This document shows, piece after piece, positions 14,587-23,032 of a stretch of DNA of 64,000 nucleotides (the stretch's first letter is position 1; each line of letters opens with the position of its first letter). The stretch is from Mycobacterium celatum (lineage in GTDB: Bacteria; Actinomycetota; Actinomycetes; Mycobacteriales; Mycobacteriaceae). The stretch spans positions 1 through 64,000 of the forward strand of contig NZ_LQOM01000046.1 of assembly GCF_002101595.1 (NCBI RefSeq). Reading direction: 5' to 3'. A program made the position numbers and the translations under genes. Under the pieces are notes generated by a model. That model was not told the DNA's origin. It searched no databases and was given only the letters and a program-made list of their open reading frames with translations.

Positions 14587-16893
14587 GTGACGTTCGGCAG
14601 CGAGCTGCTTGCCGTTGCGGTCGCCGGCTGCGGACCGGGCGAGCAGCCCCTGCGGCACGTCGCCGAACTGCCGCCGCGCCCGGGCCGGACACGTCCGTGG
14701 CCCGCGTGGGCCGAGCCCGACGTGGTCCGCGCGTTCACCGAGCGCGGCATCGGCGCACCGTGGTCGCACCAGGTCGAGGCCGCCGATCTCGCCCACGACG
14801 GCCGCCACGTGGTGATCAGCACCGGAACCGCGTCGGGCAAATCGCTGGCCTACCAGCTTCCAATCCTGTGCGCGCTGGCGACCGATCCGCGGGCCCGGGC
14901 GCTGTACCTGTCGCCCACCAAGGCGCTGGGCCACGACCAGCTGCGTGCCGCCCATGCGCTGACCGCGGCGACACCGCGGCTGGCCGACGTCGCACCGACC
15001 GCCTACGACGGCGACAGCCCCGCCGAGGTGCGCCGCTTTGCGCGGCAACGCTCTCGGTGGTTGTTCTCCAACCCGGACATGGTGCACCTGTCGATGCTGC
15101 GCAACCATGCCCGCTGGGCGGTATTCCTGCGCAACCTTCGATATCTGGTTGTCGACGAATGCCATTACTACCGAGGCGTTTTCGGCTCCAACGTGGCGAT
15201 GGTGCTGCGCCGGTTGTTGCGCCTGTGCGCCCGCTATTCCGGGGCGCCGACGGTGATCTTCGCCAGTGCGACGACGGCCTCCCCCGGTGCGACGGCCGCC
15301 GAGCTGATCGGTCAGCCGGTGGCCGAAATCACCGAGGACAGCTCGCCGCAGGGCGGGCGCACCGTGGCGTTGTGGGAACCGCCCCTGCGCGACGACCTGA
15401 CCGGCGAGAACGGCGCGCCGGTGCGGCGCTCTGCCGGCGCCGAGGCGGCGCGGGTGATGGCCGACCTGATCGCCGAGGGCGCACGAACTTTGACGTTCGT
15501 GCGGTCCCGCCGCGGCGCGGAGCTGACCGCGTTGGGTGCTCGCGCACGCCTGGACGACATTGCTCCGGAGCTGAGCGAGCAGGTGGCGTCGTATCGCGCG
15601 GGTTATCTGCCCGAGGACCGCAGCGCGCTCGAACACGCTCTGGCCGACGGGCGGTTACGCGGCCTGGCCACCACCAACGCGCTGGAGTTGGGCATGGACA
15701 TCGCCGGGCTGGACGCGGTGGTGCTGGCCGGTTTTCCCGGCACAGTCACCTCGTTCTGGCAGCAGGCGGGCCGGTCGGGGCGACGCGGCCAGGGAGCGCT
15801 GATCGTGCTGATCGCCCGCGACGACCCACTCGACACGTATCTGGTGCATCACCCGGCGGCGTTGTTGGACAAGCCAATCGAACGGGTGGTGATCGATCCG
15901 GCCAACCCGTACATCTTGGGGCCGCAATTGCTCTGCTCCGCAACAGAATTACCGCTCGAAGCGGCCGAGGTCCGGGAGTTGGGCGCCGAGAAGGTCGCCG
16001 GCTCGCTGGTAGACGACGGGTTGCTGCGGCGGCGGTCCGGCAAGTACTACCCGGCGCCGGGCGTGGATCCGCACCCCGCGGTGGACATCCGGGGACCGAC
16101 GGGCGGGCAGATCGCGATCGTCGAAGCCGAGACGGGCCGGTTGCTGGGGACGGCCGGCGTCGGTCAGGCACCGGCTTCGGTACACCAGGGAGCGGTGTAC
16201 CTGCACCAGGGCGAGAGCTACGTCGTCGACTCGCTGGACTTCGACGCGGGGATGGCGTTCGTGCACGCCGAAGATCCCGGTTACGCGACGTTTGCGCGGG
16301 AACTCACCGACATCGCGGTCACCGGACCCGGTGAGCGCACGGCGTTCGGATCGGTCACGCTGGGTCTGGTGCCGGTCACCGTCACCAGCCGGGTCGTCGG
16401 CTACCTGCGCCGGCGGCTGTCCGGAGAGGTGATCGACTTCATCGAGCTGGACATGCCGACGCAAACGTTGGCCACCACCGCGGCCATGTACACCGTCACG
16501 CCGGAAGCCTTGGAGCGCAACGGGATCGACGCGCCGCAAATCCCGGGATCGCTGCACGCCGCCGAGCATGCCGCGATCGGGCTGCTGCCGCTGGTGGCCA
16601 GCTGCGATCGCGGCGACATCGGCGGGCTGTCCACCGCGGTGGGCCCGGAGCCCGAAGGACTGCCCAGCGTGTTCGTCTACGACGGCTATCCGGGCGGGGC
16701 CGGCTTCGCCGAGCGCGGCTTCCGGCAGGCCGGCACGTGGCTGGGTGCCACCGCCGCGGCCATCGAGTCGTGCGAATGCACATGGGGATGCCCGTCGTGC
16801 GTGCAGTCGCCGAAATGCGGCAGCGGTAATCAACCGCTGGACAAGGCGGGCGCTGTGCGCGTGCTGCGCCTGGTACTCGCGGAACTCGCATGA
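14587..16893 (+). CDS. superfamily 2 DNA helicase of the SftH/MrfA type (Rv3649 type)
   Basis: A 768-residue helicase: Q-like region (PWSHQVEAADLA), Walker A STGTASGKS, DEAH-like DECH, motif III SATT, motif V TNALELGMDIAG, motif VI QQAGRSGRRG, then the DUF1998 zinc module with four Cys (CECTWGCPSC, then SPKCG). M. smegmatis SftH is a 3'-5' DNA-dependent ATPase/helicase, and B. subtilis MrfA acts in mitomycin-lesion repair. The frame is open back to 14287, but GTG 14587 has AGGGG nearby and matches the family N-terminus. It is divergent from cspA. Confidence 0.9.
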   Translation: MTFGSELLAVAVAGCGPGEQPLRHVAELPPRPGRTRPWPAWAEPDVVRAFTERGIGAPWSHQVEAADLAHDGRHVVISTGTASGKSLAYQLPILCALATDPRARALYLSPTKALGHDQLRAAHALTAATPRLADVAPTAYDGDSPAEVRRFARQRSRWLFSNPDMVHLSMLRNHARWAVFLRNLRYLVVDECHYYRGVFGSNVAMVLRRLLRLCARYSGAPTVIFASATTASPGATAAELIGQPVAEITEDSSPQGGRTVALWEPPLRDDLTGENGAPVRRSAGAEAARVMADLIAEGARTLTFVRSRRGAELTALGARARLDDIAPELSEQVASYRAGYLPEDRSALEHALADGRLRGLATTNALELGMDIAGLDAVVLAGFPGTVTSFWQQAGRSGRRGQGALIVLIARDDPLDTYLVHHPAALLDKPIERVVIDPANPYILGPQLLCSATELPLEAAEVRELGAEKVAGSLVDDGLLRRRSGKYYPAPGVDPHPAVDIRGPTGGQIAIVEAETGRLLGTAGVGQAPASVHQGAVYLHQGESYVVDSLDFDAGMAFVHAEDPGYATFARELTDIAVTGPGERTAFGSVTLGLVPVTVTSRVVGYLRRRLSGEVIDFIELDMPTQTLATTAAMYTVTPEALERNGIDAPQIPGSLHAAEHAAIGLLPLVASCDRGDIGGLSTAVGPEPEGLPSVFVYDGYPGGAGFAERGFRQAGTWLGATAAAIESCECTWGCPSCVQSPKCGSGNQPLDKAGAVRVLRLVLAELA

Positions 16894-17111
16894 CGACCGA
16901 CCCCTCGACGGTCGACATGGCGGCGCGATAAACGGCCGGACAACACGAACCGTTCTCAATCCCGGTGGGGCGCAGCAGCAAAATACCCGTCCGGAGCCGT
17001 CGTGTGCAACTCGCCGGCCAACGTGTCCTCGTCGCATACGAATTGACAGAAGTCAAACCTTGCTTGATTCGATCGGAGGGCGAACGAGCTAATCCGCACA
17101 GGGCCCGTCGG

Positions 17112-17117
17112 TAAAAT
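17112..17117 (+). promoter_or_regulatory. -10 box of the Rv3651-type gene
   Basis: TAAAAT lies exactly six bases before ATG 17124, so transcription should begin on the start codon and give a leaderless mRNA, which is common in mycobacteria. No clear -35 box is visible. The 230-base gap 16894-17123 shows no other feature. Confidence 0.55.
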
Positions 17118-17123
17118 CTGGTC

Positions 17124-18140
17124 ATGGCCCGCGACTGGCTGCTGGTGGAAACGCTGGGCAACGAACCGGCGGTGGTGGCGCTCGGTCGTAAGCTCAGAAA
17201 TCTGGTACCCATCACCGCTTTTCTGCGACGAAACCCCCACCTTGCCGCCATCCGCACCGCGATCGCGGAGTCCGCCCAGACCGGTCAGAGCCTGGTCAGC
17301 ATCACCCCCAAAAACGGCCGGGTGATCCGCACCGAGCCGGTGCTGATGTCCGACGGCCGAATGCACGGCGTGCATGTCTGGAGCGGACCGCCGAACGTCG
17401 AACCGCCCGATCGGCCGATTCCGGGCCCGCTCAAGTGGGACCTGACCCTGGGGGTGGCCACCGACACCCCGCAGTCGCTGGCCAACAACGGCAAGAATCC
17501 CGAGGTCGAGGACACCGACGGCCGCGCGTTCGCGGAGAACTGGCCGTCGCGCGAGCTCAAACCCAACGAAAGCAAGGTGCTGGCGTTGGCGGTCAAGCCC
17601 GAGCCGGGTCAGACCCTGTGCACCACCTGGGATGCCACCGACTGGCAAGGCAATCCGATCCGGGTCAGTTTCGTCGCGCGTAATGCCATCGAACCGGGTC
17701 CCGACGGCCGCGACCACATCGTGGCGCGCGGCATGAACTGGCGCGCCGAGCCGACGGAGCCGACCGACCATCTGGCACAGCGCATCCTGCACGGGCTGGC
17801 ACAACCGGGAGTTCACCGGGCTCTGCTCGACCTCAACACCTGGACGCTGCTCAAATGGCTCGACGAGCCGTGCCCGTTCTACGACTGGCGGCGCAGCGCG
17901 AGAAACGCGCCGCGGGTGCACCCCGACGACGAGCCGCGGCTGGCCGCGATGTCCGCCGAGTTCACCGATGGCGCCGCCGCCACCGCGGTGCTGCGCATGC
18001 CCGGCGACGGCGACACCTGGGTTCCGGTGCACGTGACCGTCATCCGGGTGGAGCTCGAAGAGCAGACGTTCGCCGGCTTGGTCTCGGTGCGGCTGCCCAC
18101 CGGCGCCGAACTCGCCGAAGCGGGGCTGTCGACAGCCTAG
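17124..18140 (+). CDS. multi-sensor-domain protein (Rv3651 type)
   Basis: A 338-residue soluble protein corresponding to M. tuberculosis Rv3651, whose crystal structure showed three sensor-like (PAS/GAF-related) domains. No output domain such as a kinase, cyclase or HTH is present here either. Residues 1-110 form a first alpha/beta unit, 110-230 a second beta-rich unit, and 240-330 a PAS-like unit (LLKWLDEPCPFYDWR onward). Ligand and partner are unknown. The transcript is probably leaderless. The stop codon overlaps the stop of the convergent pilus-locus gene by four bases (CTAG). Confidence 0.75.
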   Translation: MARDWLLVETLGNEPAVVALGRKLRNLVPITAFLRRNPHLAAIRTAIAESAQTGQSLVSITPKNGRVIRTEPVLMSDGRMHGVHVWSGPPNVEPPDRPIPGPLKWDLTLGVATDTPQSLANNGKNPEVEDTDGRAFAENWPSRELKPNESKVLALAVKPEPGQTLCTTWDATDWQGNPIRVSFVARNAIEPGPDGRDHIVARGMNWRAEPTEPTDHLAQRILHGLAQPGVHRALLDLNTWTLLKWLDEPCPFYDWRRSARNAPRVHPDDEPRLAAMSAEFTDGAAATAVLRMPGDGDTWVPVHVTVIRVELEEQTFAGLVSVRLPTGAELAEAGLSTA

Positions 18141-18448
18141 CCCGCGGGACCCGCACGGGCGGCGGCCCCCGCGCTGCCCCAGCCGGCCAGCGGGACCGCG
18201 ACCTTGACGCTGACCACGGCGTCCAGCCCGCGCACGGTGCAGCCGACGTCGTCGGCCCGCATCGCGCGTGCCACCGCCGTTGCCCGCCTGCAGGCGGCGT
18301 CGGCGCCCGCGGGCAGGCGCGCGGCGGCGGCCAGCGCGGCCAGATCGGCCGCCGCCTGAGCGCGGTGGCGAGCCACCACGGCCGAGCCCAGATAGGCGCC
18401 GCCGACGGTGACCGCCAGCAGCGCGGCGACCATGGCGGCGGCGACCAC
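18137..18448 (-). CDS. TadE/TadG-like pseudopilin-type membrane protein (Rv3654c type)
   Basis: The protein frame ERGSATVVAAAMVA followed by a hydrophobic helix and AVVARHRAQAAADLAALAAAA is typical of the short Flp-locus membrane proteins related to TadE/TadG. The first in-frame start is GTG 18448, which gives 103 residues but cuts off the conserved RDERGSAT segment; no ATG, GTG or TTG lies just upstream in this frame. The ATG that overlaps the previous stop (ATGA at 18468) is in the wrong frame. In M. tuberculosis Rv3654c has been reported as a secreted effector that limits macrophage apoptosis. Last gene of the pilus-like operon. Confidence 0.6.
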   Translation of the reverse strand: MVAAAMVAALLAVTVGGAYLGSAVVARHRAQAAADLAALAAAARLPAGADAACRRATAVARAMRADDVGCTVRGLDAVVSVKVAVPLAGWGSAGAAARAGPAG

Positions 18449-18464
18449 CGTGGCCGATCCGCGC

Positions 18465-18788
18465 TCATCGCGGCTCCACTGCCGAGACGCCGGTGCCGGC
18501 GATCGCCAGCGCCGGCAGCAGACGTGAACGTGCGGTGACCGTCGCGACCATGAACTCACCGTCCCGACGCACCTGCACCACCGCCCCGTCGGGCGCAACG
18601 CCGCGCGCCGCCGCGATCGCCGCGCGTTCGTCGCCGCGCGCGGCGAGCCGGGCGGCCTCGCGGGCGGCATCCACGCACCGCACCTGCATCGACACCGCGG
18701 TGATGCCGGCCAGACACTGCACCAGCACCGCGAGAAGCGCGGCGATCCCCAGCGCCGCCTCGACGGTGCTTGCGCCGGCGTCATCGGC
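18465..18788 (-). CDS. TadE-like pseudopilin (Rv3655c type), start codon unclear
   Basis: The frame reads ADDAGASTVEAALG, a TadE/pilin leader-cleavage region (Gly before a segment with Glu at +5), then a hydrophobic helix, MQVRCVDAAREAARLAARG and a beta-rich tail; stop TGA at 18465. About 107 residues are given from the codon after the flp stop. No ATG, GTG or TTG occurs in frame between here and 19010, well inside flp. ATG 18784, four bases after the flp stop, is out of frame by one. Reading-frame identity is secure, the start is not. It is probably an envelope minor pilin of the Tad-like apparatus. Confidence 0.6.
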   Translation of the reverse strand, partial: ADDAGASTVEAALGIAALLAVLVQCLAGITAVSMQVRCVDAAREAARLAARGDERAAIAAARGVAPDGAVVQVRRDGEFMVATVTARSRLLPALAIAGTGVSAVEPR

Positions 18789-18994
18789 TAGACCTTGGTG
18801 TTGAGCGCGCGGCCGATGATGTTGGTCAACGCGGTGACGATCGAGTCGCCGGTGACGACCGTGTAGAGGATCGCGCCGAACGCCGCCGCCGCGAGAGTTC
18901 CGATCGCGTACTCGACGGTCGACATACCCGACTCGTCGACCGCCAGCAGCGCGACCCGCATCTTGAACGTCTGAAACATGCTGACTAGCTTCAT
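18788..18994 (-). CDS. Flp-type pilin subunit, DUF4244 family (Rv3656c type)
   Basis: A 68-residue pilin precursor: a basic N-terminus, then SGMSTVEYAIG, which fits the prepilin peptidase rule (cleavage after Gly, Glu at +5, Tyr at +6), followed by one hydrophobic helix (TLAAAAFGAILYTVVTG) and a short tail ending NTKV. ATG 18994 is preceded by the strong ribosome site GGAAGGGAAAG. It should be the main subunit of a short Flp-like fibre assembled by the CpaF and TadB/TadC proteins encoded upstream. No prepilin peptidase gene is in the window. Confidence 0.88.
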   Translation of the reverse strand: MKLVSMFQTFKMRVALLAVDESGMSTVEYAIGTLAAAAFGAILYTVVTGDSIVTALTNIIGRALNTKV

Positions 18995-19009
18995 CTTTCC
19001 CTTCCTTCA

Positions 19010-19600
19010 TCACCACAGCCCCGACTGCAGCACCTCACCAGCCAGCCCGGCCACCACCGGGACGATGCCCAGGCAGACGAACGCCGGCAGGAAACAGAGG
19101 CCCAGCGGGCCGGCGATCAGCACCCCGGCGCGCTCGGCGGCCGCCGACGCGGCGTGGGTGGCTTCCTGGCGGCATTGCCGGGCCAACTCGGCCACGCCGT
19201 CGGCCAGCGCGGCGCCGGAGGACGCGGAGCGCCGCGCCAGTCGCAACAGCGCGTCGGTGTGCGGGTCGAGGGCGGCTGGTGGCAGGTCTGGCGGCGCCGC
19301 CCAGGCGATCGCCGGGTCGGCGCCCAGGGCCAGCAGGTCGGCGGCGCGACGCAGCACCCCGGCCAGCCGCGGGGGTGCGGACGGGGCGGTGGCGGCCGCG
19401 GCGGTCGAGACCGCCATGCCCCCCGCCAGACATGCCGCCAGCACATCGAGGCTCGACGCCACGGCCAGCGGATCGGGGCCCCGCGCCGCTTGCCGTCGGG
19501 GCCGTGCCGCGCAGACCGCCGTCCCGGCACGCTTCCGCACCATCGACGGCCCGGCGCCGGTGAGCAGCGCCGCGGCCAACAGCACCGCCGCGGTGCTCAT
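19010..19600 (-). CDS. TadC-like type II secretion F-domain membrane protein (Rv3657c type)
   Basis: A 196-residue inner-membrane protein with an N-terminal helix, a soluble GspF-like helical domain (LDVLAACLAGGMAVSTA, LLALGADPAIAW) and a C-terminal pair of helices. It is half of a split GspF/TadBC platform that couples the CpaF ATPase to pilin assembly. ATG 19600 overlaps the stop of the preceding gene (ATGA); the longer open frame to 20017 lies inside that gene and is rejected. Confidence 0.82.
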   Translation of the reverse strand: MSTAAVLLAAALLTGAGPSMVRKRAGTAVCAARPRRQAARGPDPLAVASSLDVLAACLAGGMAVSTAAAATAPSAPPRLAGVLRRAADLLALGADPAIAWAAPPDLPPAALDPHTDALLRLARRSASSGAALADGVAELARQCRQEATHAASAAAERAGVLIAGPLGLCFLPAFVCLGIVPVVAGLAGEVLQSGLW

Positions 19601-20391
19601 GACGTCACCCGGTCGGTGATGCGGTCCGACCACAACAGGCCCGCACACGCCAGCGTCACCCCGGCGACCAGCAGCCAGCCGCCCGCGTGCCCGCCGAACA
19701 GAAAGGCCACCGGTCGCGCGCCGATCGCCTGGCCCAGCAGCACCGACAGCAGCGGCAGGGTCGCAAGAATCGCGGCGGTGGCGCGGGCACCGGCCATCGA
19801 CGCGGCCACGCCTGCCGAAAAGCGCTGCCGCTCGGCGATGTCGCGCTGCGCCGCCCGCATCAGGGTGGACATCGCCAGCCCATGCTCGCCCGCCAGCTGC
19901 CAGCACACCGCCAGCCGCTCCCACTGCACGGCCAGCACCGAGGTCTGTGCTGCGCCGCGCAGACCGGCGGCCACGTCGGCGCCCAGCCGGGCGCGCGCCG
20001 CCACTGCGCGGCAGCAATCCGCCACCGGCGCAACGGTTTCGGCCGCAGCGACCTCGAACGCGCGCACCGGATGAGCACCGACCCGCAGTTCACCGACTAG
20101 CACGTCGATCGCGGTTTGCAGCGACCGGCTCTCCTCGATGCCGCGACGACGGCGCCGGTGGCGCCGGTAGCGCAGCCCCACCGTCGCGGCCAGCAACGCC
20201 GCGGCGAGAACCGTTGTCGGAGGCAACGTCACGGCGACGACAGCCGCGGCACCCACCACCGGGCACACGACGACTGCCCGCGATAAGCGCGGGCCGGGCA
20301 CCCTGGGCCCCGCCAGCCGTCGCCGCGGCGATGACGGCAACACCACCAGCGCCGCCGCCAACGCCAGAGCAGCCACCGAGAAGCCCGTCAC
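19597..20391 (-). CDS. TadB-like type II secretion F-domain membrane protein (Rv3658c type)
   Basis: A 264-residue protein: N-terminal membrane helices, an Arg-rich cytosolic turn (RYRRHRRRRRGIEE), the GspF four-helix domain (LQTAIDVLVGELRVGAHPVRAFEVAA) and two C-terminal helices. It is the second platform component of the Tad-like system. GTG 20391 overlaps the cpaF stop as GTGA, and its own stop overlaps the next start as ATGA, so translation is coupled on both sides. The longer open frame upstream lies inside cpaF. Confidence 0.83.
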   Translation of the reverse strand: MTGFSVAALALAAALVVLPSSPRRRLAGPRVPGPRLSRAVVVCPVVGAAAVVAVTLPPTTVLAAALLAATVGLRYRRHRRRRRGIEESRSLQTAIDVLVGELRVGAHPVRAFEVAAAETVAPVADCCRAVAARARLGADVAAGLRGAAQTSVLAVQWERLAVCWQLAGEHGLAMSTLMRAAQRDIAERQRFSAGVAASMAGARATAAILATLPLLSVLLGQAIGARPVAFLFGGHAGGWLLVAGVTLACAGLLWSDRITDRVTS

Positions 20392-21551
20392 GTCGCGCTC
20401 CGCGCGTGCAGCAGCCGGCGTAGCTCGACGATTTCGTCGGTGTGCCCGCGATCGACGTGCCACACGGTGACCGGGCGGACCTGCCCGTGACTGGCACGCA
20501 GCACGGCGATTTCGCTGACCCGCCGGCGCCCGGCGCGGTCCCGGGCGACGTGCACCAGCACCTGCACCGCCGCGGCGAGCTGGCTGTGCAGAGCCGTCCG
20601 ATCCAGCCCGCCCAGCGCGCCCAACGCCTCCAACCGGGCCGGCACTTCGCCCGGATTGTTGGCATGCACGGTGCCGGCGCCCCCGTCGTGACCGGTGTTC
20701 AGCGCGGCCAGCAGATCCACCACTTCGGCGCCGCGGACCTCGCCGACCACGATGCGGTCGGGCCGCATCCGCAGCGCCTGCCGAACCAGTTGGCGCACCG
20801 TCACCTCGCCGACACCCTCGACGTTGGCGCAGCGGGCGATCAGCTTGACCAGATGTGGGTGCGGGGGCGCCAGCTCGGCGGCGTCCTCCACACAGACGAT
20901 CCGCTCGTCGGGCGGAACCGCGCCCAGCATGGCGGCCAGCAGGGTCGTTTTGCCGGCGCCTGTTCCCCCGCTGACCAGGAACGCCAGCCGGGCGGCGAGG
21001 ATGTCGCCGAGCAGGCCGGCGGCTTGCGGCGCGATGGCCCCGGCCGTGGTCAGCGCGGCCAGATCCTGGGTGGCGGGCCGCAGCACCCGCAGCGACAGGC
21101 AGGTGCCGCCGGCGGCGATCGGCGGCAGCACGGCGTGCAGCCGTACCGCGAATCCGCCGGTACCCACGCCGCTCAGTTGCCCGTCCACCCACGGCTGCGC
21201 GTCGTCGAGGCGGCGACCGGCCGCCAACGCCAGCCGCTGCGCCAGCCGTCGCACCGCGGCGTCGTCCTCGAATCGGATATCGCTGCGCCGCAAGCCGTTG
21301 CCGTCGTCGACCCAGACGGCCTCCGGGGCGGTGACCAGCACGTCGGTGGTGCCGTCCGCGCACAGCAACGGCTCGAGGATGCCGGCGCCGGTCAGCTCGG
21401 TCTGCAGTGTCCGAAGGCTGCTCAGTACCTCGGTGTCGCCGAGCACTCCGCCGGATTCGGCCCTGATCGCGTCGGCCACCACGGTCGGCCGCAGCGGCGC
21501 GGATTCCGCGGCCAGCCGCTCGCGCACCCGGTCGATCAGCGAACCGGTCAT
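20388..21551 (-). CDS. CpaF/TadA-type secretion ATPase (Rv3659c type)
   Basis: A 387-residue hexameric ATPase of the type II/IV secretion superfamily. Walker A is SGGTGAGKTT, Asp box VCVEDAAEL, Walker B RPDRIVVGEVRG, and a His-containing HDGGAGTVHAN motif follows. The N-terminal domain (about 130 residues) is the usual CpaF helical cap. It powers assembly or secretion of the Flp-like subunits. ATG 21551 overlaps the stop of ssd as ATGA. Confidence 0.92.
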   Translation of the reverse strand: MTGSLIDRVRERLAAESAPLRPTVVADAIRAESGGVLGDTEVLSSLRTLQTELTGAGILEPLLCADGTTDVLVTAPEAVWVDDGNGLRRSDIRFEDDAAVRRLAQRLALAAGRRLDDAQPWVDGQLSGVGTGGFAVRLHAVLPPIAAGGTCLSLRVLRPATQDLAALTTAGAIAPQAAGLLGDILAARLAFLVSGGTGAGKTTLLAAMLGAVPPDERIVCVEDAAELAPPHPHLVKLIARCANVEGVGEVTVRQLVRQALRMRPDRIVVGEVRGAEVVDLLAALNTGHDGGAGTVHANNPGEVPARLEALGALGGLDRTALHSQLAAAVQVLVHVARDRAGRRRVSEIAVLRASHGQVRPVTVWHVDRGHTDEIVELRRLLHARSAT

Positions 21552-22627
21552 GCCGCCTCCGCCACGCGACGGGCCGGCAGCACCGCAAGTACCCGGCGGG
21601 CCGCGGCCGCCAGCGCGGATCGCCGCCGCAACCGCAGCCCGCCGTGCTCGAGCTGCTCCGCCAACCGGGGCTCCGGGCGCATCGACGCCAGCAGCGGCAC
21701 CCCGGCGATGGCGGCGATCTCGGCGGCGCGCAACCCGCCGGGAGACGGCCCGCGCACCACCAGTCCGACGTGGGGATTGATGCCGGCGAGCAGCGGAGTG
21801 ACCGTCGCGGTGGCCGCGCATGCCTGCACATCGCAAGAGGTGATGACGACGACGAGGTCGGCCGTGTCCAGCGCGCACTGGCTGGCGTCGGTCAACCGGC
21901 GCGGCACATCGCACACCACGGTTGCCCCGCCGCGGCGGCCGGCATCGATGATGGCATCGGTGGCGGCGGTGTCGATCTCGTGTGCGCGCCGAGTACCCGA
22001 GAGCATGCTGACCCCGCTGCAGCGGGGCAATGCGTCGCGCATCGCCGACCAGCTCAGCCGCCCGCCCTGCAGCGTCAGATCGGGCCACCGCACTCCGGGC
22101 GTGGTTTCACCGCCAAGCAGCAGATCGATGCCACCGCCCCACGGATCAAGATCGACCAGCAGCGGCTCGCCAGCCGTCTGCGCGAGCGCGGCCGCGAATA
22201 CAGAGGCGCCCGCTCCGCCACGTCCGCCGACGACCGCCACGACCTGACCGGCAGCGTTGCCGTCGCGCGCCGACTCGGCGGCATCGGCGAGCTCGCGGAC
22301 CAGTTCGCCGTCCTGAGCCGGCAACGTCAGGACCTGCTGGGCACCGACGCGGGTGGCGGCCGCCCAGGTCGTCGACGAGGGGTCGGCGGCGGTCAGCACG
22401 ACGACGTGAGAGCGGCGCGGCAGAGCGCTGCCCGCGCAGCGCAAGGCTGCCGCCTCGTCCAGCAGCACCGCCGCGGCGGCCGACCAACTTTTCCGGCTCA
22501 CCGGCGAGCCGGCACCGGCGTGAACCACTCGCACACCGACGGCCGCGGCGACACGATCGACCTCGGGACGCAGTGCGGGTTCGGCCAGCACTGCCAAGAT
22601 GCCGGCGCCGTCCGTTGCGGTCGTCAT
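21548..22627 (-). CDS. ssd: septum-site determining/CpaE-like ParA-family protein Ssd (Rv3660c type)
   Basis: A 359-residue protein with an N-terminal receiver-like region and a C-terminal MinD/ParA-type domain. The P-loop region is GGRGGAGASVFAAALA, a deviant form in which the usual Lys-Thr/Ser is replaced by Ala-Ser, so ATP hydrolysis is doubtful; LLVDLDPWGGGIDLLL is the Walker A' partner. M. tuberculosis Ssd affects septum formation when overproduced, and in pilus loci CpaE-like proteins place the apparatus. It is the first gene of the seven-gene Tad-like operon, and the 6C small RNA lies just upstream on the same strand. Confidence 0.85.
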   Translation of the reverse strand: MTTATDGAGILAVLAEPALRPEVDRVAAAVGVRVVHAGAGSPVSRKSWSAAAAVLLDEAAALRCAGSALPRRSHVVVLTAADPSSTTWAAATRVGAQQVLTLPAQDGELVRELADAAESARDGNAAGQVVAVVGGRGGAGASVFAAALAQTAGEPLLVDLDPWGGGIDLLLGGETTPGVRWPDLTLQGGRLSWSAMRDALPRCSGVSMLSGTRRAHEIDTAATDAIIDAGRRGGATVVCDVPRRLTDASQCALDTADLVVVITSCDVQACAATATVTPLLAGINPHVGLVVRGPSPGGLRAAEIAAIAGVPLLASMRPEPRLAEQLEHGGLRLRRRSALAAAARRVLAVLPARRVAEAA

Positions 22628-22756
22628 CCACTCACCGTGCCGGGCCGCGACTGCGCGCGGCCAGGGCCGAACCGGTATCTGTGGATGGACCCGGATCTGT
22701 GGACAACGCCGGGCGACGATTCTGGAGAAGTGTTACTGGCGGCGAACTTGCCCGAC

Positions 22757-22854
22757 AAAAGGGACGACCCCCGCCAGGGGGGGAGGAGGCGAGGGTCGTC
22801 GTGTATCAGCCCCGGGGGGTCGGGCTGATACACCCTCGGCTCAAAGCCGAGTAC
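22757..22854 (-). ncRNA. 6C small RNA (B11 type)
   Basis: On the minus strand this stretch gives three stem-loops: CTCGGC/GCCGAG, then a long stem around a loop holding six C residues (GACCCCCCGG), then GACGACCC/GGGTCGTC around a loop with seven C residues, ending in TTTT. Two C-rich loops plus this genome position (upstream of ssd, beside the HAD phosphatase gene) match the actinobacterial 6C RNA, called B11 in M. tuberculosis, where it is about 93 bases and affects growth and division through its C-rich loops. The 405-base gap 22628-23032 holds no coding gene. Confidence 0.9.
22763..22800 (-). terminator. intrinsic terminator of the 6C RNA
   Basis: Stem GACGACCC (22763-22770) with GGGTCGTC (22793-22800), extended by further G-C pairs, followed on the minus strand by CC and TTTT (22757-22760). 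The stem doubles as the second C-loop hairpin of the RNA. Confidence 0.8.
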
Positions 22855-22859
22855 TGCTT

Positions 22860-22865
22860 ACTATA
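22860..22865 (-). promoter_or_regulatory. -10 box of the 6C RNA promoter
   Basis: TATAGT on the minus strand fits the SigA -10 rule (TANNNT) closely and lies six bases before the predicted RNA 5' end near 22854. A TTGCGC 19 bases further upstream is a possible -35 box. Confidence 0.65.
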
Positions 22866-23032
22866 CACATGACAGCGCTACCTAGCGCAAGTGCCGCTTG
22901 CAATAGAAAGCACGACGTCCAACCACGTGGGTGCGGCCCTGTAATGCTATCTGTGACAGGCGAACCGCGGCTGACCGGCCCTTTTGTCCATTAGTCTCGC
23001 GGCGCGGCGCTTGACCGCCCTATGCTTGGCCG

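Noticed and set aside
18137-18784. ATG 18784 as start of a 215-residue Rv3654c-type protein
   Set aside because: The first 100 residues are the TadE-like gene read in another frame; only the last 100 are the conserved protein.
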